Source of the DNA: CAZAMB01 sp964501365
Lineage (GTDB): Bacteria > Planctomycetota > Phycisphaerae > UBA1845
DNA: 64,000 nt
Assembly: GCA_964501365.1 (NCBI GenBank)
Contig: CAZCST010000030.1
Location: forward strand, 124,001 to 188,000
Direction of reading: 5' to 3'
Shown here piece by piece: positions 24,700 to 34,551 of this stretch. Positions within the stretch are counted from its first letter, which is position 1, and each line of letters begins with the position of its first letter. Below the pieces are notes generated by a model. It searched no databases and was not told where the DNA came from. It was given only the letters and a program-made list of their open reading frames with translations. The position numbers were made by a program, and so were the translations under genes.

Positions 24700-26124
24700 T
24701 CAGGTGAACATCTTCATCTGCCCGCGTTCGAGGGCAAATTTTTCGACGGGCTCATCGACGTTCACCGGATAATTGCCGGAGAAGCACGCCGTACAGTATT
24801 TTTCAGGCGGCATCTTCACGCACGAGAGCATCCCCTCCAGCGAAATGTAATGAAGAGAATCGACGCCCAGAAACGCGCGGACTTCATCCACCGATCGGTT
24901 GTGGGCGATCAGCTCTTTTTGATTCGGAAAGTCGATGCCGAAATAGCACGGGTGCCGGATGGGCGGGCTGGCAATTCGCAAATGAATCTCTTTCGCACCC
25001 GCCTCGCGCAGCGCCCCGATCTTGATCCGCGTCGTCGTGCCGCGCACGATGGAATCTTCGACAACCACCAGCCGCTTGCCGGCAACGGCCTCCTTGATCA
25101 CGTTAAGCTTCATTTTTACCGCAGAATCGCGACCCGATTGCGTGGGCATGATGAAGGAACGCAGCGCGTAATGGCTGGTCGTGAATCCGCGGCCATAGGG
25201 AATGCGGCTCTCGTTGGAATAACCCACCGCCGCGCATTGACCCGAAGTCGGAATCGGAACAACCAGATCGGCCTTCGCCGGCGCTTCACGCGCGAGTTGT
25301 TGCCCCATCGCAACGCGCACCATGTGCACATTTTCACCGAAGACCAGGCTCGATGGATCGGCAAAATAGATTTGCTCAAAAATGCACGCCGCCCCGCGAC
25401 CGTTCAATTCCCCCCCGAAGTGACGGCTCCGAACTCCTTCGTCATCAATCGTGACGATCTCGCCGGGCTCAACGTCACGCTCGTATGTGGCGTTGATCAT
25501 GTCGAAGGCCTTGGTCTCCGATGCCACCACCACCGACCCGCATTCCATCCGCCCCAGACACAGCGGCCTGAACCCCAGCGGATCTCGCACCGCCACCATG
25601 CGATCGGGAAATAGCAGCAGCAGTGAATACGCTCCCTGCAAGTGGTTCAGCACATGGGTAAGAGGGTTTTCCTTTGTCTGATGGGCCGGCTTGGCCAGCA
25701 AATGAATGATGACCTCGGTGTCGCTGGTGGTCTGAAAAATGTGGCCGACTTCTTCGTAGTTGCGACGAAGCAGCGCCGCATTGATCAGGTTGCCATTGTG
25801 CGCAATCGCCACCTGTCCGCCTGCAAACGAAAACAATAATGGTTGAGCGTTGGCTTCGCTGCACGAGCCGGTGGTCGAATAGCGGCAATGGCCGATCGCC
25901 ACGCGGCCCCGAATGCTGTCCAGCTTTCGCCGGTCAAATACCTCGTTGACCAGCCCCAGCCCGGCGATGCGTTGAAGGTCCTGTCCGTTGGAGGAAACAA
26001 TGCCCGCCGCCTCCTGCCCGCGATGCTGCAGCGCATAGAGGCCAAGCTGCGTCAGGGCCACGGCATCTTCATGCCCCCACACGCCAAACAAGGCGCAGTT
26101 GTGTCGGATGGATATGCTTTCCAA
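24700..26124 (-). CDS. purF: amidophosphoribosyltransferase
   Basis: PurF makes 5-phosphoribosylamine from PRPP and glutamine, the first step of purine synthesis. The N-terminal glutaminase starts with HNCALFGVWGHE, whose Cys10 would be exposed by removal of a nine-residue propeptide. The PRPP loop is VVVEDSIVRGTTTR. The C-terminal cysteines in EKYCTACFSG fit the Fe-S-containing B. subtilis-type enzyme. At 474 aa the length is normal. The start is a TTG at 26124; no ATG is near and no Shine-Dalgarno sequence is visible. It ends the minus-strand chaperone cluster, after a 239-base gap (26125-26363) with nothing recognisable. Confidence 0.96.
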   Translation of the reverse strand: MESISIRHNCALFGVWGHEDAVALTQLGLYALQHRGQEAAGIVSSNGQDLQRIAGLGLVNEVFDRRKLDSIRGRVAIGHCRYSTTGSCSEANAQPLLFSFAGGQVAIAHNGNLINAALLRRNYEEVGHIFQTTSDTEVIIHLLAKPAHQTKENPLTHVLNHLQGAYSLLLLFPDRMVAVRDPLGFRPLCLGRMECGSVVVASETKAFDMINATYERDVEPGEIVTIDDEGVRSRHFGGELNGRGAACIFEQIYFADPSSLVFGENVHMVRVAMGQQLAREAPAKADLVVPIPTSGQCAAVGYSNESRIPYGRGFTTSHYALRSFIMPTQSGRDSAVKMKLNVIKEAVAGKRLVVVEDSIVRGTTTRIKIGALREAGAKEIHLRIASPPIRHPCYFGIDFPNQKELIAHNRSVDEVRAFLGVDSLHYISLEGMLSCVKMPPEKYCTACFSGNYPVNVDEPVEKFALERGQMKMFT

Positions 26125-26363
26125 GGTTGTGTGGTTGGTCGATGGTTACCGCCGTCGCAACCAGGCCCGCCGTGGACTGACGTTGCTGGAATGGCTAAAC
26201 AAGTTGCAGCAGCGATCGACCATTGGAGTGTAGTTGATTTTTCACGTCCGGTCAACGAACCCGCCGTTCACGGGATTCCCTTTATTCATGTCAGCGGACC
26301 AGAAAAGTTCGATTTTCAACCCATCGGTGCGATGAATTTGCACACTGATCGACCGGGTGAAGG

Positions 26364-26570
26364 TCACGTTTTTCCATCATCGTCCGGTGGATTCATCTCG
26401 GTTGCTTGATCCTGGGCATCCGGAAGGGGCTCGGTAATACTGTACGTTCCGTCAAGCCAGCGTCCCAGGTCGACCAGCTTGCAGCGCTTGGAACAGAAGG
26501 GCCGGAACGGGGCTTCCTCCTTGCGCTCGACGCTGATTTCCTTTCCGCAGGTTGGACAGACTAAGTTCAA
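26364..26570 (-). CDS. yacG: DNA gyrase inhibitor YacG-type zinc protein
   Basis: The 68-aa protein has CPTCGKEI and FCSKRCKLVDLGRWLDG, the four-cysteine zinc site and DLGRW signature of YacG. In E. coli YacG binds GyrB and blocks DNA binding by gyrase. An acidic tail follows. The start must be TTG at 26570, because an in-frame TGA lies two codons upstream. No Shine-Dalgarno sequence is visible, and the start lies within a heptamer array (26565-26592). Confidence 0.88.
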   Translation of the reverse strand: MNLVCPTCGKEISVERKEEAPFRPFCSKRCKLVDLGRWLDGTYSITEPLPDAQDQATEMNPPDDDGKT

Positions 26571-26592
26571 GATTCAATGTTCAAAGTTCAAA
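26565..26592. repeat. four-unit heptamer array over the yacG start
   Basis: Plus-strand units are GTTCAAG, ATTCAAT, GTTCAAA and GTTCAAA. The array covers the TTG start codon of yacG and the place where its ribosome site should be. Confidence 0.65.
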
Positions 26593-26666
26593 AAATGCCA
26601 ACGTTCAAAGAGGCATCAAGGCAGGAACGCAATGAGAACAATTGCCATGGTACCACATCACTACTT

Positions 26667-27050
26667 CTAGTCCGCTTTTGGCTTGGGCTTCTTCTTCACC
26701 GATTTCTCGGGTTTCGATGTTGCGCCTGTCGTCGCGGCGGGCTTTGTGTCCGACTTCGTGTCCGATGATTTCGATTCGCCTGATTTGGTATCGCCGCCCT
26801 TTGCCTCACCGGCACCGCTGTCGGCCTTGGCCGCCTCCTTGTAACTCTCGCTGCGATAGTCGGTAAGATAAAACCCCGATCCCTTGAAAATCAGTCCGCC
26901 ACCCGTCGAAATCCTTCTCGAAACGGCGGCGTTGCACTTGCACGGTTTCGGGTCAGTGCTGCGCAGTTTCTTCCTGGGTGCTTCGGTGATGGGCTGAAAA
27001 AGTTCAAACACCTTTCCGCATTTCGTGCATTCATATTCATACGTCGGCAT
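26667..27050 (-). CDS. FmdB-type zinc ribbon protein with lysine/serine-rich tail
   Basis: The N-terminus MPTYEYECTKCGKVFE and the later KPCKCNAAV form the FmdB/CxxC_CxxC zinc ribbon. The GLIFKGSGFYLTDYR motif is typical of the family. The last 55 residues are low complexity (Lys, Ser, Ala, Thr). FmdB proteins are thought to be regulatory, but their target is unknown. It lies between grpE and yacG on the minus strand. The gap to grpE holds a CATCCTGAG-type repeat. Confidence 0.88.
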   Translation of the reverse strand: MPTYEYECTKCGKVFELFQPITEAPRKKLRSTDPKPCKCNAAVSRRISTGGGLIFKGSGFYLTDYRSESYKEAAKADSGAGEAKGGDTKSGESKSSDTKSDTKPAATTGATSKPEKSVKKKPKPKAD

Positions 27051-27100
27051 TCAACATCTCCCGACACGTTCGAGCCACAAACCTGTGTTCGCGCAGCCCA

Positions 27101-27125
27101 TCATCCTGAGCGCAGCGAAGGATCT
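27101..27125. repeat. CATCCTGAGCG-type dispersed repeat
   Basis: CATCCTGAGCGCAGCGAAGG, with imperfect palindromy (CCT...AGG), lies between fmdB-like and grpE. I know this element as a common dispersed repeat in many bacterial genomes. Confidence 0.55.
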
Positions 27126-27135
27126 CACTTCCTGG

Positions 27136-27681
27136 TCAACCAGCATCCGGCGCCTTGGACACAATCACCCGCGCCGGTCGCAACACGCGCTCGCGGAGCC
27201 TGTACCCCCGCGTCACCTGCTCGATCACATTCCCCGGCGGCACTGTTTCGGACGGCTGATGCATCAAGGCCTCATGAATCGTCGGATCGAATTTCTCATG
27301 GGCAGCTTCGATCGGCTCCAGCCCAAACTCCTGAAGCGCCTTGGCGAGGTTGGCATGAACCAGCCGCGTCCCTTCGAGGATCGACTTGTCGGTCGCCCCC
27401 GTCGCTTCGAACGCCCGATCGAAATCCTCCAACACGGGGATCAACGCCCGCATCAATTGTGCATTGGCAAAACGGATGGCCTCGTTTTTCTCAGCCGCCG
27501 CCCGGCGCTGAATATTTTGAGACTCGGCTTTGGCCCGCAGCAGCGCATCCTCCAGAGAATCGACCTTGGCTTGCAGCTGCGCCACAGGGTCCCCCGACCC
27601 CGAAAGTGGACTGTCCTGCACACCTTGTTCATTCAACTGATCGTTCATGTCCGTTTGCGTCGTTCCCGTATCCTTTTTCAT
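27136..27681 (-). CDS. grpE: nucleotide exchange factor GrpE
   Basis: GrpE releases ADP from DnaK. The 181-aa protein has a polar N-terminus, a long coiled coil (about residues 25-75, LQAKVDSLEDALLRAKAESQ then RRAAAEKNEA) and the conserved C-terminal beta domain (FDPTIHEALMH, PPGNVIEQVTRGYRLRERVLR, AKVIVSK-like end). It follows dnaJ by 47 bases on the minus strand. dnaK itself is not in the window. Confidence 0.95.
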   Translation of the reverse strand: MKKDTGTTQTDMNDQLNEQGVQDSPLSGSGDPVAQLQAKVDSLEDALLRAKAESQNIQRRAAAEKNEAIRFANAQLMRALIPVLEDFDRAFEATGATDKSILEGTRLVHANLAKALQEFGLEPIEAAHEKFDPTIHEALMHQPSETVPPGNVIEQVTRGYRLRERVLRPARVIVSKAPDAG

Positions 27682-27728
27682 GACTGACCTCCTGTTGGCA
27701 AATGCCTCCAGAGGAAAAATTGCTCATC

Positions 27729-28868
27729 CTAGGATTTTTGGTCTCCGGGGCTGAGATAGTCCATAAGCTTGTCAAAAAAACCTCGAGATTCGGGCATGAC
27801 TTCCAGGTCCTCTGTCTTGGCAAATTCACGAAGTAGCGTCTCCTGGGCCTTGCTCATGCTCTTGGGAATCTCCACGAGCACCTGCACAAGCTCTTCGCCC
27901 TTTCGCCCGCTCCGCAAATCCGGCAGGCCCTGACCGCCGAGCCGGAACAGTTGCCCGTGCTGTGTTCCCGGTGGAATCTTCAACTCGGCCTTGCCAGTGA
28001 GAGTCGGAGCCTCAACTACAGCGCCCAGTGCCGCCTGCGTAAAGCTGATGGGCATGCGGCAGACCAGATCGTTGTCATGCCGTTCCAGAAACGGATGCGG
28101 CTCGATCCGAACCAGACAGTGCAAATCGCCGCGGTCGGCTACATTTTCCCCCGGCTCGCCTTCGCCGCGAACGCGAACCGCCTGGCCCTCATGAATGCCC
28201 GCCGGAATCCGCACGGATACAATGCGTTCGCCGACCACCCGCCCCCGCCCCTTGCACTTGTCGCACGGTGTAACGATCGTAGAACCTCGCCCGCGACACG
28301 CTGGGCACGCCGTCACCACACGGCCAAACAGACCGGCCAGCCCGCCGCTTTGCTCGACCTGACCATACCCGCCGCAAGTCCGGCAGGTCTTTCGATCCGA
28401 TCCCGGCGCAGCGCCAGTGCCCCCGCAAGTCCCGCAATGGTCCTGCCGCTCAAATTCAATCTGTCGCTCGGTACCGGCCGCAACTTCTGCAAGCGTAATC
28501 GTTACTTCGGTTTGCAGATCGCTTCCGCGTGTCCGACCCCCGCCACCCCGGCCAAACGCTCCGCCAAAAATGTCGTCGAACATCGAAAAGATGTCATCGA
28601 CGCGCATATGCGAATAGTCAGTCCGGCTCGTCCCGTTCAGCCCGGCGTGGCCGTATTGGTCATATCGTTGGCGCAGCGCCGGATCGGAGAGCACCTGATA
28701 CGCCTCCGAAGCCTCCTTGAACTTCAGTTCGGCGTCTGCCTCCGAATTGCGGTCCGGATGAAACTTGTGGGCGGCCCGGCGGTACGCCTTTTTGAGCTCA
28801 TCGGGTGACGCATTCCGCTCCACCGCCAGCACTTCGTAAAAATCACGTTTCGCCGCTGCCACACTCAT
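27729..28868 (-). CDS. dnaJ: co-chaperone DnaJ
   Basis: DnaJ delivers unfolded proteins to DnaK and stimulates its ATPase. The 379-aa protein has a J domain with AHKFHPDRN (HPD at about residues 37-39), a glycine/phenylalanine-rich region with FGRGGGGRT, and four zinc motifs, CGTCGGTG, CRTCGGYG, CPACRGRG and CDKCKGRG. Two C-terminal substrate-binding domains follow. It is a full type I DnaJ. It lies downstream of groEL1 after a hairpin (28943-28970), so it may have its own promoter. Confidence 0.96.
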   Translation of the reverse strand: MSVAAAKRDFYEVLAVERNASPDELKKAYRRAAHKFHPDRNSEADAELKFKEASEAYQVLSDPALRQRYDQYGHAGLNGTSRTDYSHMRVDDIFSMFDDIFGGAFGRGGGGRTRGSDLQTEVTITLAEVAAGTERQIEFERQDHCGTCGGTGAAPGSDRKTCRTCGGYGQVEQSGGLAGLFGRVVTACPACRGRGSTIVTPCDKCKGRGRVVGERIVSVRIPAGIHEGQAVRVRGEGEPGENVADRGDLHCLVRIEPHPFLERHDNDLVCRMPISFTQAALGAVVEAPTLTGKAELKIPPGTQHGQLFRLGGQGLPDLRSGRKGEELVQVLVEIPKSMSKAQETLLREFAKTEDLEVMPESRGFFDKLMDYLSPGDQKS

Positions 28869-28879
28869 TCCTAACGTGC

Positions 28880-28926
28880 CACCGCTGTGTCAGCGGTGAA
28901 ATCCACTGACTGTAAGGCAGTGGCAC
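28880..28926. repeat. two adjacent palindromes between dnaJ and groEL1
   Basis: CACCGCTG-TGT-CAGCGGTG (28880-28898) is followed by CCACTG...CAGTGG (28903-28923). They lie immediately upstream of the dnaJ start codon on the minus strand. They look like repeat units rather than an operator. Confidence 0.6.
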
Positions 28927-28942
28927 AAACATATCGAATAGA

Positions 28943-28970
28943 AAGGGCGGGCGACATTGCACCCGCCCTT
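28943..28970 (-). terminator. hairpin downstream of groEL1
   Basis: A perfect nine-base stem AAGGGCGGG/CCCGCCCTT surrounds a ten-base loop, 33 bases after the groEL1 stop. The following T tract is short, so termination may be partial. Confidence 0.55.
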
Positions 28971-29002
28971 GCATTGCATCAAGTCATCGAGCCCATCGCT
29001 CT

Positions 29003-30616
<1,614 letters not shown>

Positions 30617-30651
30617 AGGAAACTCCAAGTGCCAAGTTGGTAGTGGATCAA

Positions 30652-30691
30652 ATTACCACATTACCAAGTTACAAAGTTACCAAATTACTTA
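30652..30691. repeat. octamer array at the groES stop codon
   Basis: Plus-strand units are ATTACCAC, ATTACCAA, GTTACAAA, GTTACCAA and ATTACTTA. The last unit contains the groES stop (30685-30687). The array occupies most of the groES-groEL1 spacer. Confidence 0.75.
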
Positions 30692-31014
30692 TCCACCACC
30701 GCAAGCACGTCGCTCTCTCGAATCACTACATACGTCTCTGAACCCAGATCAACTTCCGTGCCCGAATACTTGCCGTAGACGACCTCATCGCCCACGCGGA
30801 GGTTCATTTCCGCCCGCTTGCCGCTCTTGAGCGACTTGCCGGGACCGACCGCCAGAACCTTGCCGCGCTGTGGCTTTTCCTTGGCCGTGTCGGGCAAAAT
30901 GATCCCGCCCGCCGTCCGCTCGGTCGCCTCAAGAGGCTGGATGAGTACGCGATCCTCCAACGGGTGAAACTTCACCTTCGTTCTGCTCGGTGCTGTAGCT
31001 GTTGCCGTCGCCAT
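30685..31014 (-). CDS. groES: co-chaperonin GroES
   Basis: The 109-aa protein has PLEDRVLIQPLEATERTAGG (the roof-hairpin and core region), the mobile loop AGGIILPDTAKEKPQRG and GDEVVYGKYSGTEV. It caps GroEL. The N-terminus is extended by about ten residues (MATATATAPSRT). AAGGAGAG lies eight bases before the ATG. It is sandwiched between two groEL genes, so a single GroES probably serves both. Confidence 0.97.
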   Translation of the reverse strand: MATATATAPSRTKVKFHPLEDRVLIQPLEATERTAGGIILPDTAKEKPQRGKVLAVGPGKSLKSGKRAEMNLRVGDEVVYGKYSGTEVDLGSETYVVIRESDVLAVVDK

Positions 31015-31044
31015 TTTGATTGTCTCTCCTTCTGTTTATCGTTT

Positions 31045-31079
31045 CTTCGAACTTCGAATTTTGAACTTCGAACTTCGTT
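31045..31079. repeat. heptamer array abutting the groEL2 stop codon
   Basis: Plus-strand units are CTTCGAA, CTTCGAA, TTTTGAA, CTTCGAA and CTTCGTT. The final base belongs to the groEL2 stop (31079-31081). The array lies just upstream of the groES ribosome site. Confidence 0.75.
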
Positions 31080-32713
31080 TAGTAATCCATGTCCTCGTCC
31101 ATGCCCGGAGGTGGAGTTTCGTCCTTGTCCTTCTTGGGCTTGTCCGTAATGCATACTTCGGTGCTCAGCAGCACGCGGGCCACGCTGCTGGCGTTCTCCA
31201 GCGCCGACCGCACGACCTTGGTCGGATCGATCACGCCGTCCTTGATCAGGTCGGTGTACTCGCCGCTGTCTGCGTTGTAGCCAAACGAGCCTGACTTCTC
31301 CAGGACCCTGTGCACGACCACGCCGGGATTTACTCCCGCATTCGTCGCAATCTGCCGCAGCGGGGCGGAGAGCGCCTCGCGCACAATGTTCACGCCGGTC
31401 TGCTCATCGCCATCAAGGTCAAGCTTGTCCAGCACACTCATGCACCGTACCAACGCCACTCCGCCGCCGGGAACAATCCCCTCTTCCAGGGCCGCGCGGG
31501 TCGCGTGCAGCGCATCCTCAATTCGCGCCTTCTTTTCCTTCAATTCCGTCTCGGTGGCGGCGCCGACGTTGATTTCTGCTACGCCGCCCACCAGCTTCGC
31601 CCGACGCTCCTCCAGCTTTTCGCGATCGTAATCCGAGGTCGTCGCCGCGATTTCCGCGGAAATCTGCTTGATTCGCCCCTGGATATCCTCGGTCGAGCCC
31701 GCACCCTCAATAATCGTCGTGTTATTCGCATCGACGATGATCTTCTTGGCCTGGCCGAGTTCCTTGATCGAAACTTTCTCAAGATCGAGCCCGAGGTCCT
31801 TCATGATCGGCGTCGCACCCGTGAGTTTCGCAATGTCTTCGAGCATGGCCTTGCGGCGGTCGCCATAGGCCGGCGCCTTCACCGCACACACGTCGAGAAT
31901 GCCGCGAATCTTGTTCACTACCAGCGTCGCCAGCGCCTCGCCTTCAATGTCCTCGGCGAGAATCAGCAGCGGCCGCTTGGCCTTGGCTACCTTTTCGAGC
32001 AATGGGATCAGCTTCGGAACGCTGCTGATCTTGTCTTCATGAATAAGAATGAACGCCTTGTTGAGCACGCATTCCATCGAGTTTTGATCGCTTACGAAAT
32101 GCGGAGAGAGAAACCCGCGATCGAATTGCATGCCTTCGACCACTTCGATCGCAGTCTCGGACGTCTTGCCCTCCTCGACCGTGATCACGCCGTCTTTGCC
32201 GACCTTCTCGAAGCAATCTGCGAGGAGCTCGCCAATCTTCTGATCATTGTTCGCCGAAATCCGGGCGACGTTAACGATGTCGTCGCGCTTGTTCGCCTTC
32301 ACAGGCCGTGATTGCTCCTTGAGAGCCTCGACGACCTTCGCGACCGCCTTCTGAATTCCGCGTGTCAGCGCGAACGCATCAGCACCTGCGGCGATGTTCT
32401 TCAAACCGTGTTGGAATAGCGCTTCCGCAAGGACCGTTGCCGTGGTCGTACCGTCGCCGGCGACCTCACTGGTCTTGCTGGCCGCCTGCTTTACGAGCTG
32501 AGCGCCGAGGTTTTCATATTTGTCTGAAAGTTCAACTTCTTCGGCCACCGTCACCCCGTCCTTGGTGATCGTCGGCCCGCCCCAGCCCTTGTCGATGACC
32601 GCGTTGCGTCCGCGGGGACCAAGGGTAGCCTTGACCGCGCTGGCCAGCTTCTGTACGCCATTCCACAGCGACTGCCGTGCATCCTGCTCATAGGCCAATT
32701 GCTTGACCGCCAT
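31079..32713 (-). CDS. groEL2: chaperonin GroEL, second paralogue
   Basis: The 544-aa protein has ATLGPRGRNAVIDKGWGGPT, GDGTTTATVLAEALF and EDALHATRAALEEGIVPGGG, so its ATPase site is intact. It ends in an acidic, proline-containing tail (KDETPPPGMDEDMDY) instead of GGM repeats. AAGGAGAG lies five bases before the ATG at 32713. It is the first gene of the groEL2-groES-groEL1 set. The two GroELs differ along their whole length, so the duplication is old. No CIRCE element (TTAGCACTC-N9-GAGTGCTAA) is visible upstream. Confidence 0.95.
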   Translation of the reverse strand: MAVKQLAYEQDARQSLWNGVQKLASAVKATLGPRGRNAVIDKGWGGPTITKDGVTVAEEVELSDKYENLGAQLVKQAASKTSEVAGDGTTTATVLAEALFQHGLKNIAAGADAFALTRGIQKAVAKVVEALKEQSRPVKANKRDDIVNVARISANNDQKIGELLADCFEKVGKDGVITVEEGKTSETAIEVVEGMQFDRGFLSPHFVSDQNSMECVLNKAFILIHEDKISSVPKLIPLLEKVAKAKRPLLILAEDIEGEALATLVVNKIRGILDVCAVKAPAYGDRRKAMLEDIAKLTGATPIMKDLGLDLEKVSIKELGQAKKIIVDANNTTIIEGAGSTEDIQGRIKQISAEIAATTSDYDREKLEERRAKLVGGVAEINVGAATETELKEKKARIEDALHATRAALEEGIVPGGGVALVRCMSVLDKLDLDGDEQTGVNIVREALSAPLRQIATNAGVNPGVVVHRVLEKSGSFGYNADSGEYTDLIKDGVIDPTKVVRSALENASSVARVLLSTEVCITDKPKKDKDETPPPGMDEDMDY

Positions 32714-33122
32714 AGCTCTCTCCTTATGCCTTCAACTCGTCTAACGATTTACTGGTTTTCTGATCGCCTCCCCCTTTTCAAGGGGAAACTTCGGGGGTCT
32801 CCGCGGTGAATCTGTTTCAATACGCTCACAGTTCAGGCGTACCCTCCGCATGGTTCTGCTTGCAATCTGCGAACCACTTGCTCAGCTGCATCCTAAGTAC
32901 CCAAAAATAAATGAGTTGCGATCCAGCGACAACCTCAACCTCCCGCCCGCATTTCTGCCAGCTTGGCAGCATGAATCCTCGATTCCGGTAACACGTGCCA
33001 AATTGACAGCGTTACGCCGCAAACCCATTTCATGGCCAGCCCCGGATCGATTTTGGCCAGTAATTGCCTCTTCACTATACTCCACGGCAACCAAATAATG
33101 GACTGGAAAGGAACTCAAAGAT
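32714..33122. other. divergent intergenic region, groEL2 / ferritin-like
   Basis: No gene or CIRCE element is visible. A palindromic repeat lies at 32768-32800 (CCCCCTTTTCAAGGGG then CTTCGGGGGT). A possible promoter for the ferritin-like gene is at 33053-33081. The phrase GCGGTGAATC near 32800 recurs near 37390. Confidence 0.5.
33053..33081 (+). promoter_or_regulatory. possible sigma-70 promoter of the ferritin-like gene
   Basis: TTGGCC (33053-33058) and TATACT (33076-33081) stand 17 bases apart. Transcription would start near 33088, 35 bases before the ATG. The -35 box is weak. Confidence 0.35.
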
Positions 33123-33602
33123 ATGCCCGGCAAAAAGAACATCGATGACAATCAACCGACGGTGACCCGCAAAGAGCTGATCGACCTGCTCAATGAGGAC
33201 CTCGCCGGCGAGTATCAGGCCATTATTGCGTACATCGTGTATTCACAGGTGCTCAAGGGGGCACAGTACATGAGCATCGCCAAGGAACTCGAAATCCACG
33301 CCGGCGAGGAACTCCAACACGCCATCACCATCGCAAAGCAGATTGACTATCTCGGCGGAATGCCGAAGGTCACACCCAAGCCCGTCAAGACTTCGAAGAA
33401 ACCCGAGGACATGCTGCGCTTTGATCTTGAGAACGAGAACGAAACCGTCCGCAACTACCGCAAACGAGTCAAGCAATGTGAATCTCTGGGCGAATATGCG
33501 ATGGCCGAACACATCCGCGAGATCCTCATCCAGGAACAGGAACACCAGATCGACCTCGCCACCGCACTGGGCATCGAAGTCCCCGACGTCTCCGACCCTT
33601 GA
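33123..33602 (+). CDS. ferritin-like di-iron protein (bacterioferritin/Dps-related)
   Basis: The 159-aa, four-helix protein carries repeated acidic/histidine motifs at di-iron positions: EDLAGEYQAIIAYIVYSQ, ELEIHAGEELQHAITIAKQI, RKRVKQCESLGEYAMAEHI and LIQEQEHQIDLA. These fit the ferritin-like superfamily that stores iron or removes peroxide. It is shorter than rubrerythrin and lacks a rubredoxin domain. A Shine-Dalgarno-like AAAGGA lies upstream of the ATG. An octamer array begins in its stop codon. Its position divergent from the chaperonin genes suggests a stress link, by inference. Confidence 0.82.
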   Translation: MPGKKNIDDNQPTVTRKELIDLLNEDLAGEYQAIIAYIVYSQVLKGAQYMSIAKELEIHAGEELQHAITIAKQIDYLGGMPKVTPKPVKTSKKPEDMLRFDLENENETVRNYRKRVKQCESLGEYAMAEHIREILIQEQEHQIDLATALGIEVPDVSDP

Positions 33603-33634
33603 ACCCTAGAACTCTTGATCTCTTGAACCCGTTG
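33595..33634 (+). repeat. octamer array that includes a stop codon
   Basis: Units are ACCCTTGA, ACCCTAGA, ACTCTTGA, TCTCTTGA and ACCCGTTG. The TGA of the first unit is the stop codon (33600-33602) of the ferritin-like gene. Confidence 0.75.
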
Positions 33635-33651
33635 GTCGCAAACGTGTCGGA

Positions 33652-34395
33652 CTATCTTGGGACGATGCCCGGGGCATTTCTTGTTCCGACGCGGCGGTGG
33701 ATAAGCAATGACGCGGTGACGAATAATGCCGTCGCCAGAAAGCCCAAACCGTAGTCGCCTAGCGCAGGCACATTGGTTCCAGTCAAGAGGCGCAGTTGCA
33801 TGCCATTGCACACCGCCCCCACGGCTTCGCCCGCACCAGAATTCAATCCCGAATGCGGACCCATGAATCCGCTCGCGTCCACCGTTACGATATGGCGTGC
33901 GTAGGTCACTCCGTGCAATTGCTGTCCAGGCCATGCTCCACCCGAAAGCTCGACGCCAGGAGTATGATCCACGAACGACTTTGCGGTAAGCGACGGATTG
34001 CTGGGTCGCCACGCATATGTTGTCAGTTCATACATGCCAGGCGTTAGTCCGTTGAAGTAGAAACACGAATCGACGCCGAAGGTGTGTGTGATGATTCCGT
34101 CGTTCATCAGCGTCGCATCGTTACCGTTGACGCTTGGATCGCTGCCGGTAAGCACGCCCACCGCCCCGCTCTGTGAGAAATGCACACTCGTGAGAATTCC
34201 GGAAAGATCCTTGAGCACGTAATCCGTTCCGCCGGTCGCCGGAATCTTATTCCAGAATCCGCTCTGACCTGCCGCCCCATAGTTGGACGGCGGCCCCGCG
34301 CCCGGCTGACCGAAATCGATATTGAACGATTGCGCCCTGGCTTGGGAAACGACCAGCAAAACAGACAACGCGATGCAACACCGTAATCGATTCAT
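33652..34395 (-). CDS. secreted protein with IPTL-CTERM-like tail
   Basis: The 247-aa protein has a signal peptide (CCIALSVLLVVSQARAQ) and a beta-rich body (FNIDFGQPGAGPPSNYG, LTPGMYELTTYAWRPS) of a kind common in planctomycete secreted proteins; no function is recognised. The C-terminus is NVPALGDYG, then a hydrophobic helix and HRRV, an IPTL-CTERM-like sorting signal, with a further 12 residues after the basic cluster. No sigma-54 promoter was seen upstream, unlike the other two IPTL-like genes. Confidence 0.7.
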   Translation of the reverse strand: MNRLRCCIALSVLLVVSQARAQSFNIDFGQPGAGPPSNYGAAGQSGFWNKIPATGGTDYVLKDLSGILTSVHFSQSGAVGVLTGSDPSVNGNDATLMNDGIITHTFGVDSCFYFNGLTPGMYELTTYAWRPSNPSLTAKSFVDHTPGVELSGGAWPGQQLHGVTYARHIVTVDASGFMGPHSGLNSGAGEAVGAVCNGMQLRLLTGTNVPALGDYGLGFLATALFVTASLLIHRRVGTRNAPGIVPR

Positions 34396-34551
34396 TGGTG
34401 CATCCTTTCAAGCCTGACCTGCCATTTGACTATGCAATACCGTATCCGAATTACCAAAGCAGATACAAGGGGCGGGTGGGTAGAGGTCGGCGGGGCCGAA
34501 ACGGTCTGTCCATCCCGCAAACAGGCGGCGAAATGGCTGGCTTTGTATGTT

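Noticed and set aside
26052..26255. 67-aa minus-strand frame upstream of purF
   Set aside because: It overlaps the purF start in another frame and has no supporting motif.
32714..32850. CIRCE operator upstream of the chaperonin genes
   Set aside because: No TTAGCACTC or its inverse is present.
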